Notes: generated by a model not told the origin, from the sequence alone. 64,000 nt of DNA from Paenibacillus xylanexedens (GCF_007676705.1 NZ_VEBF01000001.1:124001-188000); one strand, 5' to 3'. Positions 8,922 to 17,716 are shown, counted from the stretch's first letter. Made by a program: numbers and translations.

Positions 8922-9347
8922 ATGAAATTCAGTGAATATGTAATAGGTCAGCGCTACGAAACAAAATCCTTGGCATTATCCAAGAGCGATATTATTGATT
9001 TTGCCAAAATCTATGATCCACAGTACATGCATTTGGATGAAGCAAAGGCCACCCAGGGCCGCTTCGGCAGTTTGATTGCTTCTGGCATGCAGACGATGAA
9101 TATCTCCTTCAAGCTATGGATTGAGGTCGGAATCTATGGAGAGCATGTTGTCGCGGGAACCGGCATGAACAACATTCAATTCCTGAAGCCTGTTTTTCCT
9201 GAGGATGAACTTCATGTGATTGCAGAAGTCATTGACCTGCTTCCCAGACGTAAAGGTAATGGGATTGTTACCGTGCTGCTGAGTACATTCAACCAGAAGA
9301 ATCAAAAGGTATTTCAGGCAGAATTAAGTGCCCTCATTGATAATTAA
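8922..9347 (+). CDS. MaoC-like (R)-enoyl-CoA hydratase / dehydratase
   Basis: A 141-residue hot-dog-fold protein. The hydratase-2 motif is visible as FAKIYDPQYMHLDEAKA (catalytic Asp and His in D-P-x-x-M-H), followed by GSLIASGMQTM and NNIQFLKPVFPEDEL. These enzymes hydrate enoyl-CoA or a similar thioester. It is a single gene with its own GAGGTG ribosome binding site and a terminator, divergent from the LacI gene. The acyl substrate is not predictable. Confidence 0.87.
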   Translation: MKFSEYVIGQRYETKSLALSKSDIIDFAKIYDPQYMHLDEAKATQGRFGSLIASGMQTMNISFKLWIEVGIYGEHVVAGTGMNNIQFLKPVFPEDELHVIAEVIDLLPRRKGNGIVTVLLSTFNQKNQKVFQAELSALIDN

Positions 9348-9365
9348 GGACGATAAAAGACCAAA

Positions 9366-9389
9366 AAAAGCCGCCAATTGGCGGCTTTT
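9366..9389. terminator. Bidirectional terminator (GCCGCC family)
   Basis: AAAAGCCGCC AATT GGCGGCTTTT, a perfect 10-bp stem flanked by A and T runs, between the convergent stops at 9347 and 9415. Confidence 0.9.
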
Positions 9390-9414
9390 CGTAGATATAT
9401 CGCATTGAAATATT

Positions 9415-10605
9415 TTAAACGGTATAGCCTTTCAAAACCCGACCTAAAATCTCAACACCTTTCACAATCTGTTCGTCTGACGGCGTTGAAAAATTAAGTC
9501 TGATGGCATTACAAGGGTCTTGCTCATTCACCAGGAAAGCATTTCCCGGCACAACCGCAACCCCCTGGGCTGCTGCAGTCTTGGCATAATCAAGCATTGG
9601 CACATGCGCTGGCAGATCACACCAGAGGAACAGTCCACCGTCCGGTTGGGTATAGGTAATGGACTCACCCATATGCTCTTGCAGCTTGTCCATCATCAAT
9701 GTTGCTTTTCTCCGATATACCTCACGGATGCTGTTAATGTGCCCGGCGTAGTCATACTCTGTCATGAACTTATATGCCAGAATCTGTGGAAGCATAGCCG
9801 TATGTACGTCTTCTCCCTGTTTGGCGACGACCATCTTCTCCACCACTTCATGCGGAGCTTGTACAAAACCGACGCGCAGTCCCGCCGATAGAATTTTGGA
9901 GAATGATCCAACATAGATGACCAGACCTTCATCATCCATAGACTTGATGGTCGGTACATCATCTCCATTAAATCGAAGTTCTCCGTACGGGTTATCTTCC
10001 AGAATCATAACGCCATACTTCTTCGCCAGTTCGTATATGGCTTTACGTTTCTCCAGGCTCGTCGTCACACCGGTCGGATTCTGGAAGCTTGGGATCACGT
10101 AGATCAGTTTTACATTGGGCTCTGTTTGCAGTGCCTGTTCCAGCTTCTCGATATCCATACCGTCCATCTCCATCGGAACACCCGCAAGCTTCGCACCGGA
10201 TGCCCGGAAGGAGTTCAAAGAACCGATGAAGCTTGGGCTCTCACAGATAATCGTGTCACCCTCATTACAGAACACTTTACAGGCAAGTTCAATGCCCTGC
10301 TGTGCTCCAGATACGATGAACAATTGATCGGATGCCTTCCCCGTATCAAATCCTGTCTTCAGATGTTCAGTCAATGCTTCCCGCAAAGGAACATAACCTT
10401 CCGTAATTCCGTATTGCAGAGCCGTGATCGGGTCCTGTTCCAGAATAGTTTGGGTAAACGTACGAATCGCCTCAATAGGGAACGTCTCTGGAGCGGGATT
10501 TCCCGCAGAGAACGGAATGACATTTTGACCCGAAGAAGCCTTCAGGATCTCACGAATAATGGATGGTTGCAGTGCTGCGATACGATTGGAAAATGAATAG
10601 TTCAT
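9415..10605 (-). CDS. PLP-dependent class I aminotransferase, 2-aminoadipate-transaminase-like
   Basis: A fold-type I aminotransferase of about 396 residues. Visible features are the cofactor-binding segment IVSGAQQGIELACKVF, IPSFQNPTGV, LEDNPYGELRF and the Schiff-base lysine in YVGSFSKILSAGLRVGF. These place it near the LysN/AAT group of PLP aminotransferases, without a DNA-binding domain. The frame opens at 10632, but ATG 10605 (MNYSFSNRIAALQ) sits 11-12 bases after GGGAGG, while the upstream ATG has no usable site. Probable substrates are aromatic, branched or aminoadipate-type amino acids; this is family inference. Confidence 0.88.
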   Translation of the reverse strand: MNYSFSNRIAALQPSIIREILKASSGQNVIPFSAGNPAPETFPIEAIRTFTQTILEQDPITALQYGITEGYVPLREALTEHLKTGFDTGKASDQLFIVSGAQQGIELACKVFCNEGDTIICESPSFIGSLNSFRASGAKLAGVPMEMDGMDIEKLEQALQTEPNVKLIYVIPSFQNPTGVTTSLEKRKAIYELAKKYGVMILEDNPYGELRFNGDDVPTIKSMDDEGLVIYVGSFSKILSAGLRVGFVQAPHEVVEKMVVAKQGEDVHTAMLPQILAYKFMTEYDYAGHINSIREVYRRKATLMMDKLQEHMGESITYTQPDGGLFLWCDLPAHVPMLDYAKTAAAQGVAVVPGNAFLVNEQDPCNAIRLNFSTPSDEQIVKGVEILGRVLKGYTV

Positions 10606-10729
10606 CTTAAATAGTGCCTCCCGACATTTCATCTGAATTAACTCTCTATCATTACATTAGATTCTATTATACGAGCATTTCCCGAATTTCCAAACTGTCT
10701 CTACAAATTTAATGATTAGATACCCAAAA

Positions 10730-10754
10730 AAGAGGCCGCCATCAGCAACCTCTT
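10730..10754 (-). terminator. Terminator of the type III PKS operon
   Basis: On the minus strand AAGAGGTTGC, loop, GCGGCCTCTT then TTTT. It is a 10-bp stem with two G-U pairs, about 30 bases after the flavoprotein stop. Confidence 0.75.
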
Positions 10755-10785
10755 CCACATAAGTATTGGACAAAATATCCATCTT

Positions 10786-11934
10786 TTAGCGCACTGCATT
10801 CATCTCGGATAACCGTGTAGCCTTCACGACATAAGCGGCCAGACCGGGGATCATCCGGGCCAGACCAGGATAGAATTTATTGGTTTTGGCAAAAGCCAGC
10901 TTCTGAATTCTTCTTGCCCGCCTGAGCAATTGGGTGAATTCGCGGCTCGCTTCCAGCATATAATTACTCTGCCAATCGGCATGCTCAATATCACCTCGAA
11001 GATATTTATCAGTCCAGCGGGCGCATAATAGCGAGGAGCGTAGCGCAATGGACATCCCGTCTCCGCACAGCGGAGGAATCATCAGCATCGCATCACCAAT
11101 GTGCGGATACTCAGACCATGGCTCAGGTATATTGGACAGATGCAGCGGTGCAATCGACACCTGTGTTCCCTCTACAGGACTACCTTCCGCTAACCGGGCT
11201 GCCAAGCTCACGTTCGTCAGCGATGCCGCCTGCAAAATATCGTTCACAGACTTTCCGCTTCCCTGCACAGTATCCAGCGTCAACAATGCGGCGACATTCA
11301 CAGTGCCGTCCTCAATCGGGGAAATCCCCACATAACCACCTTCGCAAAAATATAACTCCACTCGCGCGGGAATTTCAATTCCGCTGAAGTGGGATTTAAC
11401 GCCGACATATACGGTTTGATCTCGCAGATCTGGGTCGGAAGCCATTCCGCGCTGCTTTTTGGTACCATGTGCACCGATGACGGCTTTTGCCTTATATTGA
11501 ATCCGCTCGTCTCCCTGTTTCACCTCCACCTCATAACTGGCATCCTCGAGTTGTTCAATGCTGGTTATGGTCGCTTTCGTAACGATCTGGGCTCCTGCGT
11601 CCAAGGCCTTCTGATGCAAAATCTGGTCCAGCTCATATCGGCTTATACCATAAGCGAATCCCGGTAGCGGTGCTTCAATCACTCCCCCTTGCTGCATAAT
11701 GATTTTGGCATGATCCATGGTGCTGGGTTTCTTGGCTTGGTCCAGAAGATGTATGTCCAGAACCTCCAGCATCTCCTTGGTTTCCGGTGACATGAACTCA
11801 CCGCAGGTTTTGTGACGCGGAAACTCCTGCCGGTCTAACAAAAGCGTCCGATGGCCTTGCCCTGCCAATTGGATTGCACAGGTACTGCCGGCAATTCCAG
11901 CTCCGACAATGATGACATCTATTGATTTCGACAC
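10786..11934 (-). CDS. FAD-dependent oxidoreductase/hydroxylase of the type III PKS operon (SrsC-like position)
   Basis: A 382-residue flavoprotein of the geranylgeranyl-reductase / aromatic hydroxylase superfamily. It has an N-terminal dinucleotide fold (GAGIAG, residues 11-16), a substrate-side segment (FPRHKTCGEFMSP) and the second FAD motif GDAMLMIPPLCGDGMSIA (from 280). It is the third gene of a tight operon, 6 bases after the methyltransferase stop. In the Streptomyces griseus srsABC operon, a flavoprotein in the same position hydroxylates alkylresorcinols after methylation to give quinones. A similar tailoring step is inferred here, but reduction of an isoprenoid-like chain is an alternative. 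Confidence 0.82.
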   Translation of the reverse strand: MSKSIDVIIVGAGIAGSTCAIQLAGQGHRTLLLDRQEFPRHKTCGEFMSPETKEMLEVLDIHLLDQAKKPSTMDHAKIIMQQGGVIEAPLPGFAYGISRYELDQILHQKALDAGAQIVTKATITSIEQLEDASYEVEVKQGDERIQYKAKAVIGAHGTKKQRGMASDPDLRDQTVYVGVKSHFSGIEIPARVELYFCEGGYVGISPIEDGTVNVAALLTLDTVQGSGKSVNDILQAASLTNVSLAARLAEGSPVEGTQVSIAPLHLSNIPEPWSEYPHIGDAMLMIPPLCGDGMSIALRSSLLCARWTDKYLRGDIEHADWQSNYMLEASREFTQLLRRARRIQKLAFAKTNKFYPGLARMIPGLAAYVVKATRLSEMNAVR

Positions 11935-11940
11935 GTAAGA

Positions 11941-12660
11941 TCACCTGCCTTTTGTGGGGATAACAACAGAGTAACGGAATAAAGGCTTCCATTCATAAGT
12001 CATCGAATCATGATTCAGCCGTTGTTTAAGTTCCTTCCAGTCTCTCCCTGTAAATCCTTTGGCGACGGAAAGGGGTCCATCATGACGAATGTACCGATTG
12101 CGAGAGATCATGCGCGTTGTAATCCAGACCGCCTTATAGGATACAGGATGACGGTGAATATCATTAATGACGACACCGTACCTGGATGCTCGTAGCATAT
12201 GAGAAACCATATCAACCAGCTGATCTCCGTCAAAATGATGTACAAATTGGGAACCTGTCACGATATCTGCGGAAGCATCCGGCAGTTCTGTAAGATCAGC
12301 ACGTTGCACGCGGACTCTGGGTTCGTCACGAAATAGTTGCCTCGCTTCCTCACACGCCTCTTCCGTCAGATCGACTAGCGTAATCTCCAGCTGAACGCCC
12401 TGACGATCCGCCCATTGCAGTAGTTTCTGGTTCACATCCCCTGAACCTGCCCCCACATCCAGAAGGGTCAGCTTATCCGGCCTTCCGACAGAGTTCCATA
12501 ACTTCTCTACACCAGCAAGAGTTGGGCCCGGTGCAGCGAATATTTTGTTAAGGCGTCTCAGATGTCTGAGTGCTTCACGGAGCTCCTCCCCACCCAAAGA
12601 GAAGTCGTCCATCAGTTCATCTTCCTGGGCCCGTATAGACAATGTTCTAAAGAAGGACAT
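11941..12660 (-). CDS. Class I SAM-dependent methyltransferase of the type III PKS operon
   Basis: A 239-residue methyltransferase with motif I LLDVGAGSGDVNQKL, an acidic post-I strand (ITLVDLTEEACEEAR) and motif ADIVTGSQFVHHFDGD. It overlaps the end of the polyketide synthase gene by 14 bases and is followed 6 bases later by the flavoprotein, so the three are translationally linked. It probably methylates the hydroxyl (or carboxyl) of the PKS product. It differs from Bacillus BpsB, which is an isoprenylcysteine-methyltransferase-like membrane protein. Confidence 0.85.
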   Translation of the reverse strand: MSFFRTLSIRAQEDELMDDFSLGGEELREALRHLRRLNKIFAAPGPTLAGVEKLWNSVGRPDKLTLLDVGAGSGDVNQKLLQWADRQGVQLEITLVDLTEEACEEARQLFRDEPRVRVQRADLTELPDASADIVTGSQFVHHFDGDQLVDMVSHMLRASRYGVVINDIHRHPVSYKAVWITTRMISRNRYIRHDGPLSVAKGFTGRDWKELKQRLNHDSMTYEWKPLFRYSVVIPTKGR

Positions 12661-13804
12661 GATCCGGCTCCTCGATCACTGAAGATAATGATGGTACGTA
12701 AGTAAATTTCATCAACTCCGCGGTGAGTCCCGGTCCAAATGCCATAGCTACACCATCTGTGGTTGATTGATCCTGTGCCTTCATGTCCTCACGCATCGCA
12801 TTCAGTACAAACAGGATCGTATTGGATGACAAGTTACCAAACGTTCTCAGGATATCCCTGCTGTACTTCGTTTGCTCATCTCTCAGCTTCATCACATCCT
12901 GCACAGAATCCACAATTCCCCGTCCTCCTGGATGGATAGCCCATAGTTCAGGAAGCTGGTCACTTTGCAGTAACAGACGTAGTTCCTCTTCCAGATGAAC
13001 ACCGAGCAGCTTCGGAATACGAGGTGACAGATACAGATCATACCCCAGGTTCCCGACCTCCCAGGTCATGTCTTCAGTCGAATCCGGAAGAAGAACAGAA
13101 TAACCGGTTCCCAGACTCAGAACATCCGTGTGTTGAGGTTCGGGCGTACCGACCACACATGAAGAAGCCGCATCTCCAAAGAATGAAGCTGCAAATAACG
13201 CTTCCCGATCTTGAACAGGCTGAAAATGAAGTGTGCACAACTCCACACAGACTACAAGAACCTGTGAACCGGGAGCACCCTGCACGACATCTCGTGCCAT
13301 CTGAATGGCTTTCAAGCCTGCCGCACATCCTTGAAAGATCAGTGGCAGTCGATTGACACGAGCAGACAAACCCAAATGACGGATGAGCATAACGTCCAGA
13401 CCCGGCAGGTATTGACCAGTGCAACTGACCGTAATGATATGCGTGATGCTCTTAGGAGATACGCCTGAATCCTTCAGAGCTTTCTCAGCCGCCTCGATGC
13501 CAAGCGGAAGCGCCTCTCGCTTGTATGTATTCATTCGTTCTTCGGTTGTCGGGATGTCTGATACATCACCAAAAGGCAGATAACGGCACTCTTCCAGCGA
13601 ACCTAGGTAGCTCGGTTCCACCGTATATCGTGTTTCAACACCACAAGACTTGAATATTCGCTTAGCAAAACGGGCCAAATCTGGGCGATCCTGAAGAGAG
13701 GAAGCGATCAGTTCCGCAATATCTGACTGCGCTACGGCGTGAGCAGGCAGAGCCGTTCCCATGCCAAGAATCGCGATATCGGATGGACTGTTACTTTGGT
13801 TCAT
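12647..13804 (-). CDS. Type III polyketide synthase (alkylpyrone/alkylresorcinol-type)
   Basis: A chalcone-synthase-family homodimeric ketosynthase of about 385 residues. The catalytic triad is present: Cys128 in ITVSCTGQYLPGLDV, His291 in WAIHPGGRGIVDSV and Asn324 in FGNLSSNTILFVLN; the GFGPG-like loop reads MAFGPGLTAE. Such enzymes extend fatty acyl-CoA starters with malonyl-CoA to give alkylpyrones or alkylresorcinols. The frame opens at 13849, but ATG 13804 has GGAGG 8 bases upstream and is chosen. It is the first gene of the PKS-methyltransferase-flavoprotein operon, matching the srsA-srsB-srsC order. A perfect 14-bp palindrome lies in its promoter region. Confidence 0.93.
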   Translation of the reverse strand: MNQSNSPSDIAILGMGTALPAHAVAQSDIAELIASSLQDRPDLARFAKRIFKSCGVETRYTVEPSYLGSLEECRYLPFGDVSDIPTTEERMNTYKREALPLGIEAAEKALKDSGVSPKSITHIITVSCTGQYLPGLDVMLIRHLGLSARVNRLPLIFQGCAAGLKAIQMARDVVQGAPGSQVLVVCVELCTLHFQPVQDREALFAASFFGDAASSCVVGTPEPQHTDVLSLGTGYSVLLPDSTEDMTWEVGNLGYDLYLSPRIPKLLGVHLEEELRLLLQSDQLPELWAIHPGGRGIVDSVQDVMKLRDEQTKYSRDILRTFGNLSSNTILFVLNAMREDMKAQDQSTTDGVAMAFGPGLTAELMKFTYVPSLSSVIEEPDHVLL

Positions 13805-13859
13805 ATCATTAACCTCCTGGTATTGGTCATTATTTCCGCTAATTAACAACTCTTACCCT

Positions 13860-13873
13860 TAACGATATCGTTA
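13860..13873. promoter_or_regulatory. Perfect palindrome in the PKS promoter region, candidate operator
   Basis: TAACGATATCGTTA is a perfect 14-bp palindrome 56 bases upstream of the PKS start, overlapping a weak minus-strand -10-like TATAAC. Its placement suits a repressor of the TetR class; no dedicated regulator gene is adjacent. Confidence 0.45.
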
Positions 13874-13970
13874 TAATCTTAAGAACGGTCCTAATCTATT
13901 TTATTATCTTAACCGCAAGCTCAGAAGCTTGGTTTCACCAACGGATTGAACCAACTTAACAGATAAGCAA

Positions 13971-13992
13971 AAAAAGCCGCCATTAGGCGACT
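13971..13992 (-). terminator. Terminator of the esterase gene (GCCGCC family)
   Basis: On the minus strand AGTCGCC, TAAT loop, GGCGGCT then TTTTTT; about 30 bases after the stop at 14024. Confidence 0.85.
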
Positions 13993-14023
13993 TCAAGGTA
14001 GTATCTATAGGTAACTTTTTACG

Positions 14024-14923
14024 TCAATCTGATCCAAGTGATTTGGAAAATGCTTCTCTGATCTTGACACTCATCCGATACCAGGCATCCTCTGCCATCT
14101 GGAGATCTCCAAAATGCGTAAATCCATGAGCGGCGCCCTCGTACTCCTTAAGCATCACCTTCACACCGCTCGCTTCAAGCCTTGCTGCATATGTTCTTGC
14201 TTCTTGAGCTAGTGAATCTTTCTCCGCGGTAATGATCAAAGCTTCCGGGAGTTCCTGTAATGATTTTGCGAGTACAGGTGAAGCTAACGGGTCATGGGCA
14301 TCTTCCGGCTTTTCAAGGTACATGGCGTTGAACGTTCTGGCGATATCGGCTGGAATAGCTTCTTCAAAACTCGGCTTCTCGGCCGGATCTGTGGCCACGT
14401 CCAACACGGCATAATCGATAACCTGAAGAACAATCGGCAGCTCGCTTCCACGTTGCCGATTCAACAAGCACACTGCTGCAGCAAGATTACCACCTGCACT
14501 ATGTCCTCCAATGGCGAAGAGAGTTGGGTTAACCGAAAAAGATTCCGAATTGGCGTGGACCCACTGTACAACGTCGTAGCATTCATGCACAGCGGTTGGA
14601 AATTTATGCTCAGGTGCAAGGCTGTAATCAATATTCATGACCACACAATCAGCACGATCAGCGATCAGGCGACACCAGGGATCATCCATCTCCGCTTGTC
14701 CCAAGATGAAACCACCTCCATGCATATTGAAGAAGACTGGCAGTGGTGTTGAACGTTTCTTATCCGGTGTATACACCAGTACACGCGTGTCGCCTTTTGT
14801 CGTAGGAATCACGACTTCTTCCACCTTAACGGCATACGCGGTACTCGGTTGAAGGGCAGCACCTGTGCCGACGTCATTTTCACGCATCCGTTGTACCATT
14901 ACCAATTGTTGTTCTTGATCCAT
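14024..14923 (-). CDS. Alpha/beta hydrolase, hormone-sensitive-lipase-type esterase
   Basis: A cytosolic esterase of about 299 residues. It has the HSL-family oxyanion motif HGGGFILGQ, the nucleophile elbow GGHSAGG, an acid in ITAEKDSLAQEA and the histidine in GAAHGFTHFG. No signal peptide. The frame could begin with a GTG at 14932 that touches the AAGGAG box; ATG 14923 (MDQEQQ) lies 8 bases after it and is the better start. Substrate is probably a short-chain acyl ester, by family. Confidence 0.9.
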   Translation of the reverse strand: MDQEQQLVMVQRMRENDVGTGAALQPSTAYAVKVEEVVIPTTKGDTRVLVYTPDKKRSTPLPVFFNMHGGGFILGQAEMDDPWCRLIADRADCVVMNIDYSLAPEHKFPTAVHECYDVVQWVHANSESFSVNPTLFAIGGHSAGGNLAAAVCLLNRQRGSELPIVLQVIDYAVLDVATDPAEKPSFEEAIPADIARTFNAMYLEKPEDAHDPLASPVLAKSLQELPEALIITAEKDSLAQEARTYAARLEASGVKVMLKEYEGAAHGFTHFGDLQMAEDAWYRMSVKIREAFSKSLGSD

Positions 14924-14993
14924 AGATATCACTCCTTTAACACTCGTCTATTCCGTCATGTGCAATTCATTCGATATGTATTGATCAACATGA

Positions 14994-15072
14994 TCAAACG
15001 TGGACCAGAATTACCTTCCCCTGCCCTTGGTGCTTCAATGTTAGCATTCAGTGCCAGGAGATCGGTTTGGAT
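14994..15072 (-). pseudogene. Remnant of a methyl-accepting chemotaxis protein signalling domain
   Basis: In the frame opposite to the neighbouring gene's frame but on the same strand, bases 15072-14994 translate as R-I then QTDLLALNANIEAPRAGEG and NSGPRL. This matches the highly conserved receptor hairpin tip (QTNLLALNAAIEAARAGE in intact receptors), with small changes and no surrounding receptor sequence. It overlaps the last nine codons of the membrane protein gene in another frame. I read it as a fossil of about 26 codons left by deletion. Confidence 0.7.
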
Positions 15073-15733
15073 CCGCGCTTTTTTCCTTCTTCTTGTGGAA
15101 GATCATCCAGACCCCCATCAGACAAAATAAAACACTGCACCCCATGCCAAACAAACTACTGGTTTTTAATGCAAGAGGTGAGGCTTGCATGGTGAGCAGT
15201 GTCGCTTGGGTGACCACGATGGACACCATGGCATCGGTGAAGTTAATCATTTTTAATGTAGAGATAATCGGGTTATGAAGATGACGGTTAGCCCAGGTGC
15301 CATACACGGCAAAAGCCAGCTTGGTAAAAGCGACTGTAGCTACGATATACACGATGATACCCTCGTATATGAAGGCATCGCCGATCAGATACATTCGCAG
15401 GCAGACCAGTGAATAGGACACGCCCAGTAAACACAGGAACAGACCTCCACGCTTATATACCGTAAGCTCCAATGTATATCTTTCTTCTGAAGACTCCATC
15501 CTCTTGACAACTTTATATTGTTGAAGCACTTGGCCTTTCGCCACACACAGAATCAGATAATATACGGCATTCGTAATAAACCATCCGGAAAGTAGATATA
15601 TCCCCAGAATTAACTTGCCTATACCGATCAACGCGTTGATGATAAGGGATGCCACATTGATGATGGCCGTTCGATCTTGCTTATTGCCAAGGTAACGGAA
15701 CCACATGGACTTCAAATATGTCTTCATTTTCAT
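15041..15733 (-). CDS. Multi-pass membrane protein, function unknown
   Basis: A 230-residue protein with about six hydrophobic segments (for example IINVASLIINALIGIGKLIL, GLFLCLLGVSYSLVCLRMYL and EGIIVYIVATVAFTKLAFAV). The first two helices faintly recall the membrane part of cation diffusion facilitators, but the metal-binding Asp/His residues are missing. The last residues (PNRSPGTEC) are encoded by the chemotaxis-receptor fossil read in a different frame, so the present C-terminus is probably not ancestral. The gene stands alone between a YjbR gene and an esterase. Confidence 0.7.
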   Translation of the reverse strand: MKMKTYLKSMWFRYLGNKQDRTAIINVASLIINALIGIGKLILGIYLLSGWFITNAVYYLILCVAKGQVLQQYKVVKRMESSEERYTLELTVYKRGGLFLCLLGVSYSLVCLRMYLIGDAFIYEGIIVYIVATVAFTKLAFAVYGTWANRHLHNPIISTLKMINFTDAMVSIVVTQATLLTMQASPLALKTSSLFGMGCSVLFCLMGVWMIFHKKKEKSADPNRSPGTEC

Positions 15734-15837
15734 AGGATATTCATTCTGTTAGAGAAGCAGACCATTAGCCTTTCACCTACCTTTTAAATGTCAATGACAT
15801 GATGAATGACGTGTAGAGAAAGTTGTGTACTTTCTTC

Positions 15838-16191
15838 TTATTCGGCCAGTGATTCCCGAACTTTTTTCGGAAGAGTTTTGACAACCACATCATAGGAGTG
15901 ATCGATCATGACCATGACATCCTCTTCCGACAATGAACCATCGAGCGTAATGGTATTCCAGTGCTTTTTGTTCATATGATATCCTGGTCGAACCGCTTCA
16001 TGCTGCTCTCTCAGGTTCTCTGCAATAATAGGATCACACTTCAAGTTCAATAGACCATTTTCTTCTTTGTCTTCGAAAAGTAACGCGAACATTTTCCCTC
16101 CGACCTTAATGACTACAGGATCAGGTCCAAAAGGGTACTCCTTCGTCGCACCATTCTTATTCAAACTGTATTTAATCATCGCATCCTTCAA
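15838..16191 (-). CDS. MmcQ/YjbR-family protein
   Basis: A 117-residue protein with the family pattern: YPFGPDPVVIKVGGKMFAL near the N-terminus, LNLKCDP in the middle and PGYHMNKKHWNTITLDGSL near residue 75. The fold resembles a double-wing DNA-binding domain, but the cellular role of the family is poorly known. It is a single gene with its own promoter region. Confidence 0.9.
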   Translation of the reverse strand: MKDAMIKYSLNKNGATKEYPFGPDPVVIKVGGKMFALLFEDKEENGLLNLKCDPIIAENLREQHEAVRPGYHMNKKHWNTITLDGSLSEEDVMVMIDHSYDVVVKTLPKKVRESLAE

Positions 16192-16273
16192 GTTCGTACC
16201 TCCCTTTCACCAATGAACGATATAATAATACCGAATGTAGGTTCGTATGTAAATAAGCTCGCTGCACATAATA

Positions 16274-16302
16274 AAACCTCCTCCACATCGTGGAGAAGGT
16301 TT
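16274..16302 (-). terminator. Terminator of the DEAD-box helicase gene
   Basis: On the minus strand AAACCTTCTCCA, short loop, TGGAGGAGGTTT then TATT; a 12-bp stem with one mismatch, 20 bases after the stop. Confidence 0.8.
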
Positions 16303-16321
16303 CATTGGGTTTATCAAGGAC

Positions 16322-17716
16322 TTAATTGGCTCGATCGTTCCTTGTTTTGCTGCTGCGATTAAATTGGCTACTGCTGGATTTGCTGCTGCTTGTTCTACTG
16401 CTATTAGATCTGCTGTCATTGGATCGACTACTGTTTGATTTACCACTCTTGGCAAACCATTCGGATTTGGGCTTGCGTGCCGGGTTCGCTTTGGACTTCG
16501 CCGGTTTGCCTGCAGCCGATTTGTTGAACGAAGGTTTACTGCCTAGTGCTTTGCTGGTTTTATCAAACACAGGCACACCTGTCATCGGATATGGATGACC
16601 TTTCACTTCAGGAATCGTCTTCTTGATCACTTTCTCGATATCCTTCAGGAACGGAAGTTCATCCTTCTCGCAGAACGAGATTGCCATCCCGCTTTTGCCT
16701 GCTCGGCCTGTACGACCAATGCGGTGAACGTAAGTTTCCGGGATATTTGGCAGGTTGAAGTTAATAACATGGGTCAGTTCCTCCACATCAATTCCTCGTG
16801 CTGCAATATCCGTCGCAACCAATACACGTGTTGCCCCGCTCTTGAAATTGTTCAATGCCCGTTGTCGCTCGTTCTGAGACTTGTTACCATGAATGGCCTG
16901 TGCTGTAACATTCACTTTGGCCAAATCTCGTGTAACCCGGTCAGCGCCGCGCTTCGTGCGTGTGAACACCAGTGCGGATACAATGGATTTATCTTCCAAA
17001 ATCTGATTCAACATATGCTGCTTCTTGCCATTTTCCAGCAAATATATAGACTGCTCAATGCGTTCTACCGTTGAAGATACAGGCGTGATTTCTACTTTGA
17101 CTGGATCAACCAACAAGGTTTTAACCATTTTGGTGATCTCAGGAGGCATCGTAGCCGAGAAGAAAAGAGTCTGCTTTTTGTTCGGCATCTTGGCGATGAT
17201 TCTTTTCACATCATGAATGAAGCCCATGTCCAACATCCGGTCCGCTTCATCCAGAACGAGAATCTCAACCATCTTCAGGTCAATACGCTTCTGGTTGATC
17301 AGATCGTTCAATCTGCCTGGTGTTGCAATAATAATATCAGCACCTTGATTCAGTGCACGCTCTTGCACTTTTTGTGAAACACCACCAACGATAGCTGTAC
17401 AACGGATGTCCGTATACCGGCTATATACCTTGATGTTATCCGCGATCTGAATAGCCAGCTCTCTTGTCGGCGTTAAAATCAATGAGCGAATATGTCTTGC
17501 GGACTTTGGTCCTTTGGATCGTTCGCTTAATAATTGAATGATTGGCACCGAGAATGCTGCCGTCTTGCCTGTTCCTGTCTGTGCACATCCCAGCAGGTCT
17601 CTGCCCGCTAATACCGCTGGAATTGCCTGTTCCTGTATAGGCGTAGGATTAGTATAGTTTGCTTTGCTTAACCCTTCCAAAATGGGGGGGATAATATTCA
17701 AGTCCTTAAATGTCAT
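16322..17716 (-). CDS. DEAD-box ATP-dependent RNA helicase with Ser/Arg/Asn-rich tail
   Basis: The product has about 464 residues with all core motifs in order: Q motif (PTPIQEQAIP), motif I AQTGTGKT, PTRELA, DEAD, SAT, ARGID and HRIGRTGR. After the helicase core (about residue 365) comes a basic linker and a tail made almost only of Ser, Asn, Arg and Lys, probably disordered RNA-binding sequence. It resembles CshA/RhlE-type helicases that unwind structured RNA in ribosome assembly or mRNA decay. The frame opens at 17740, but ATG 17716 (MTFKDLN) follows AAGGAG with 5-base spacing. Confidence 0.95.
   Translation of the reverse strand: MTFKDLNIIPPILEGLSKANYTNPTPIQEQAIPAVLAGRDLLGCAQTGTGKTAAFSVPIIQLLSERSKGPKSARHIRSLILTPTRELAIQIADNIKVYSRYTDIRCTAIVGGVSQKVQERALNQGADIIIATPGRLNDLINQKRIDLKMVEILVLDEADRMLDMGFIHDVKRIIAKMPNKKQTLFFSATMPPEITKMVKTLLVDPVKVEITPVSSTVERIEQSIYLLENGKKQHMLNQILEDKSIVSALVFTRTKRGADRVTRDLAKVNVTAQAIHGNKSQNERQRALNNFKSGATRVLVATDIAARGIDVEELTHVINFNLPNIPETYVHRIGRTGRAGKSGMAISFCEKDELPFLKDIEKVIKKTIPEVKGHPYPMTGVPVFDKTSKALGSKPSFNKSAAGKPAKSKANPARKPKSEWFAKSGKSNSSRSNDSRSNSSRTSSSKSSSSQFNRSSKTRNDRAN

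Noticed and set aside
16207-16455. 82-codon minus-strand frame at the end of the helicase gene
   Set aside because: Reads the repetitive Ser/Arg tail of the helicase in another frame; no separate ribosome binding site.
16326-16598. Leu-rich membrane-like plus-strand frame
   Set aside because: Produced by reading the helicase's Ser/Asn/Arg-rich tail antisense; the apparent membrane helices are an artefact.
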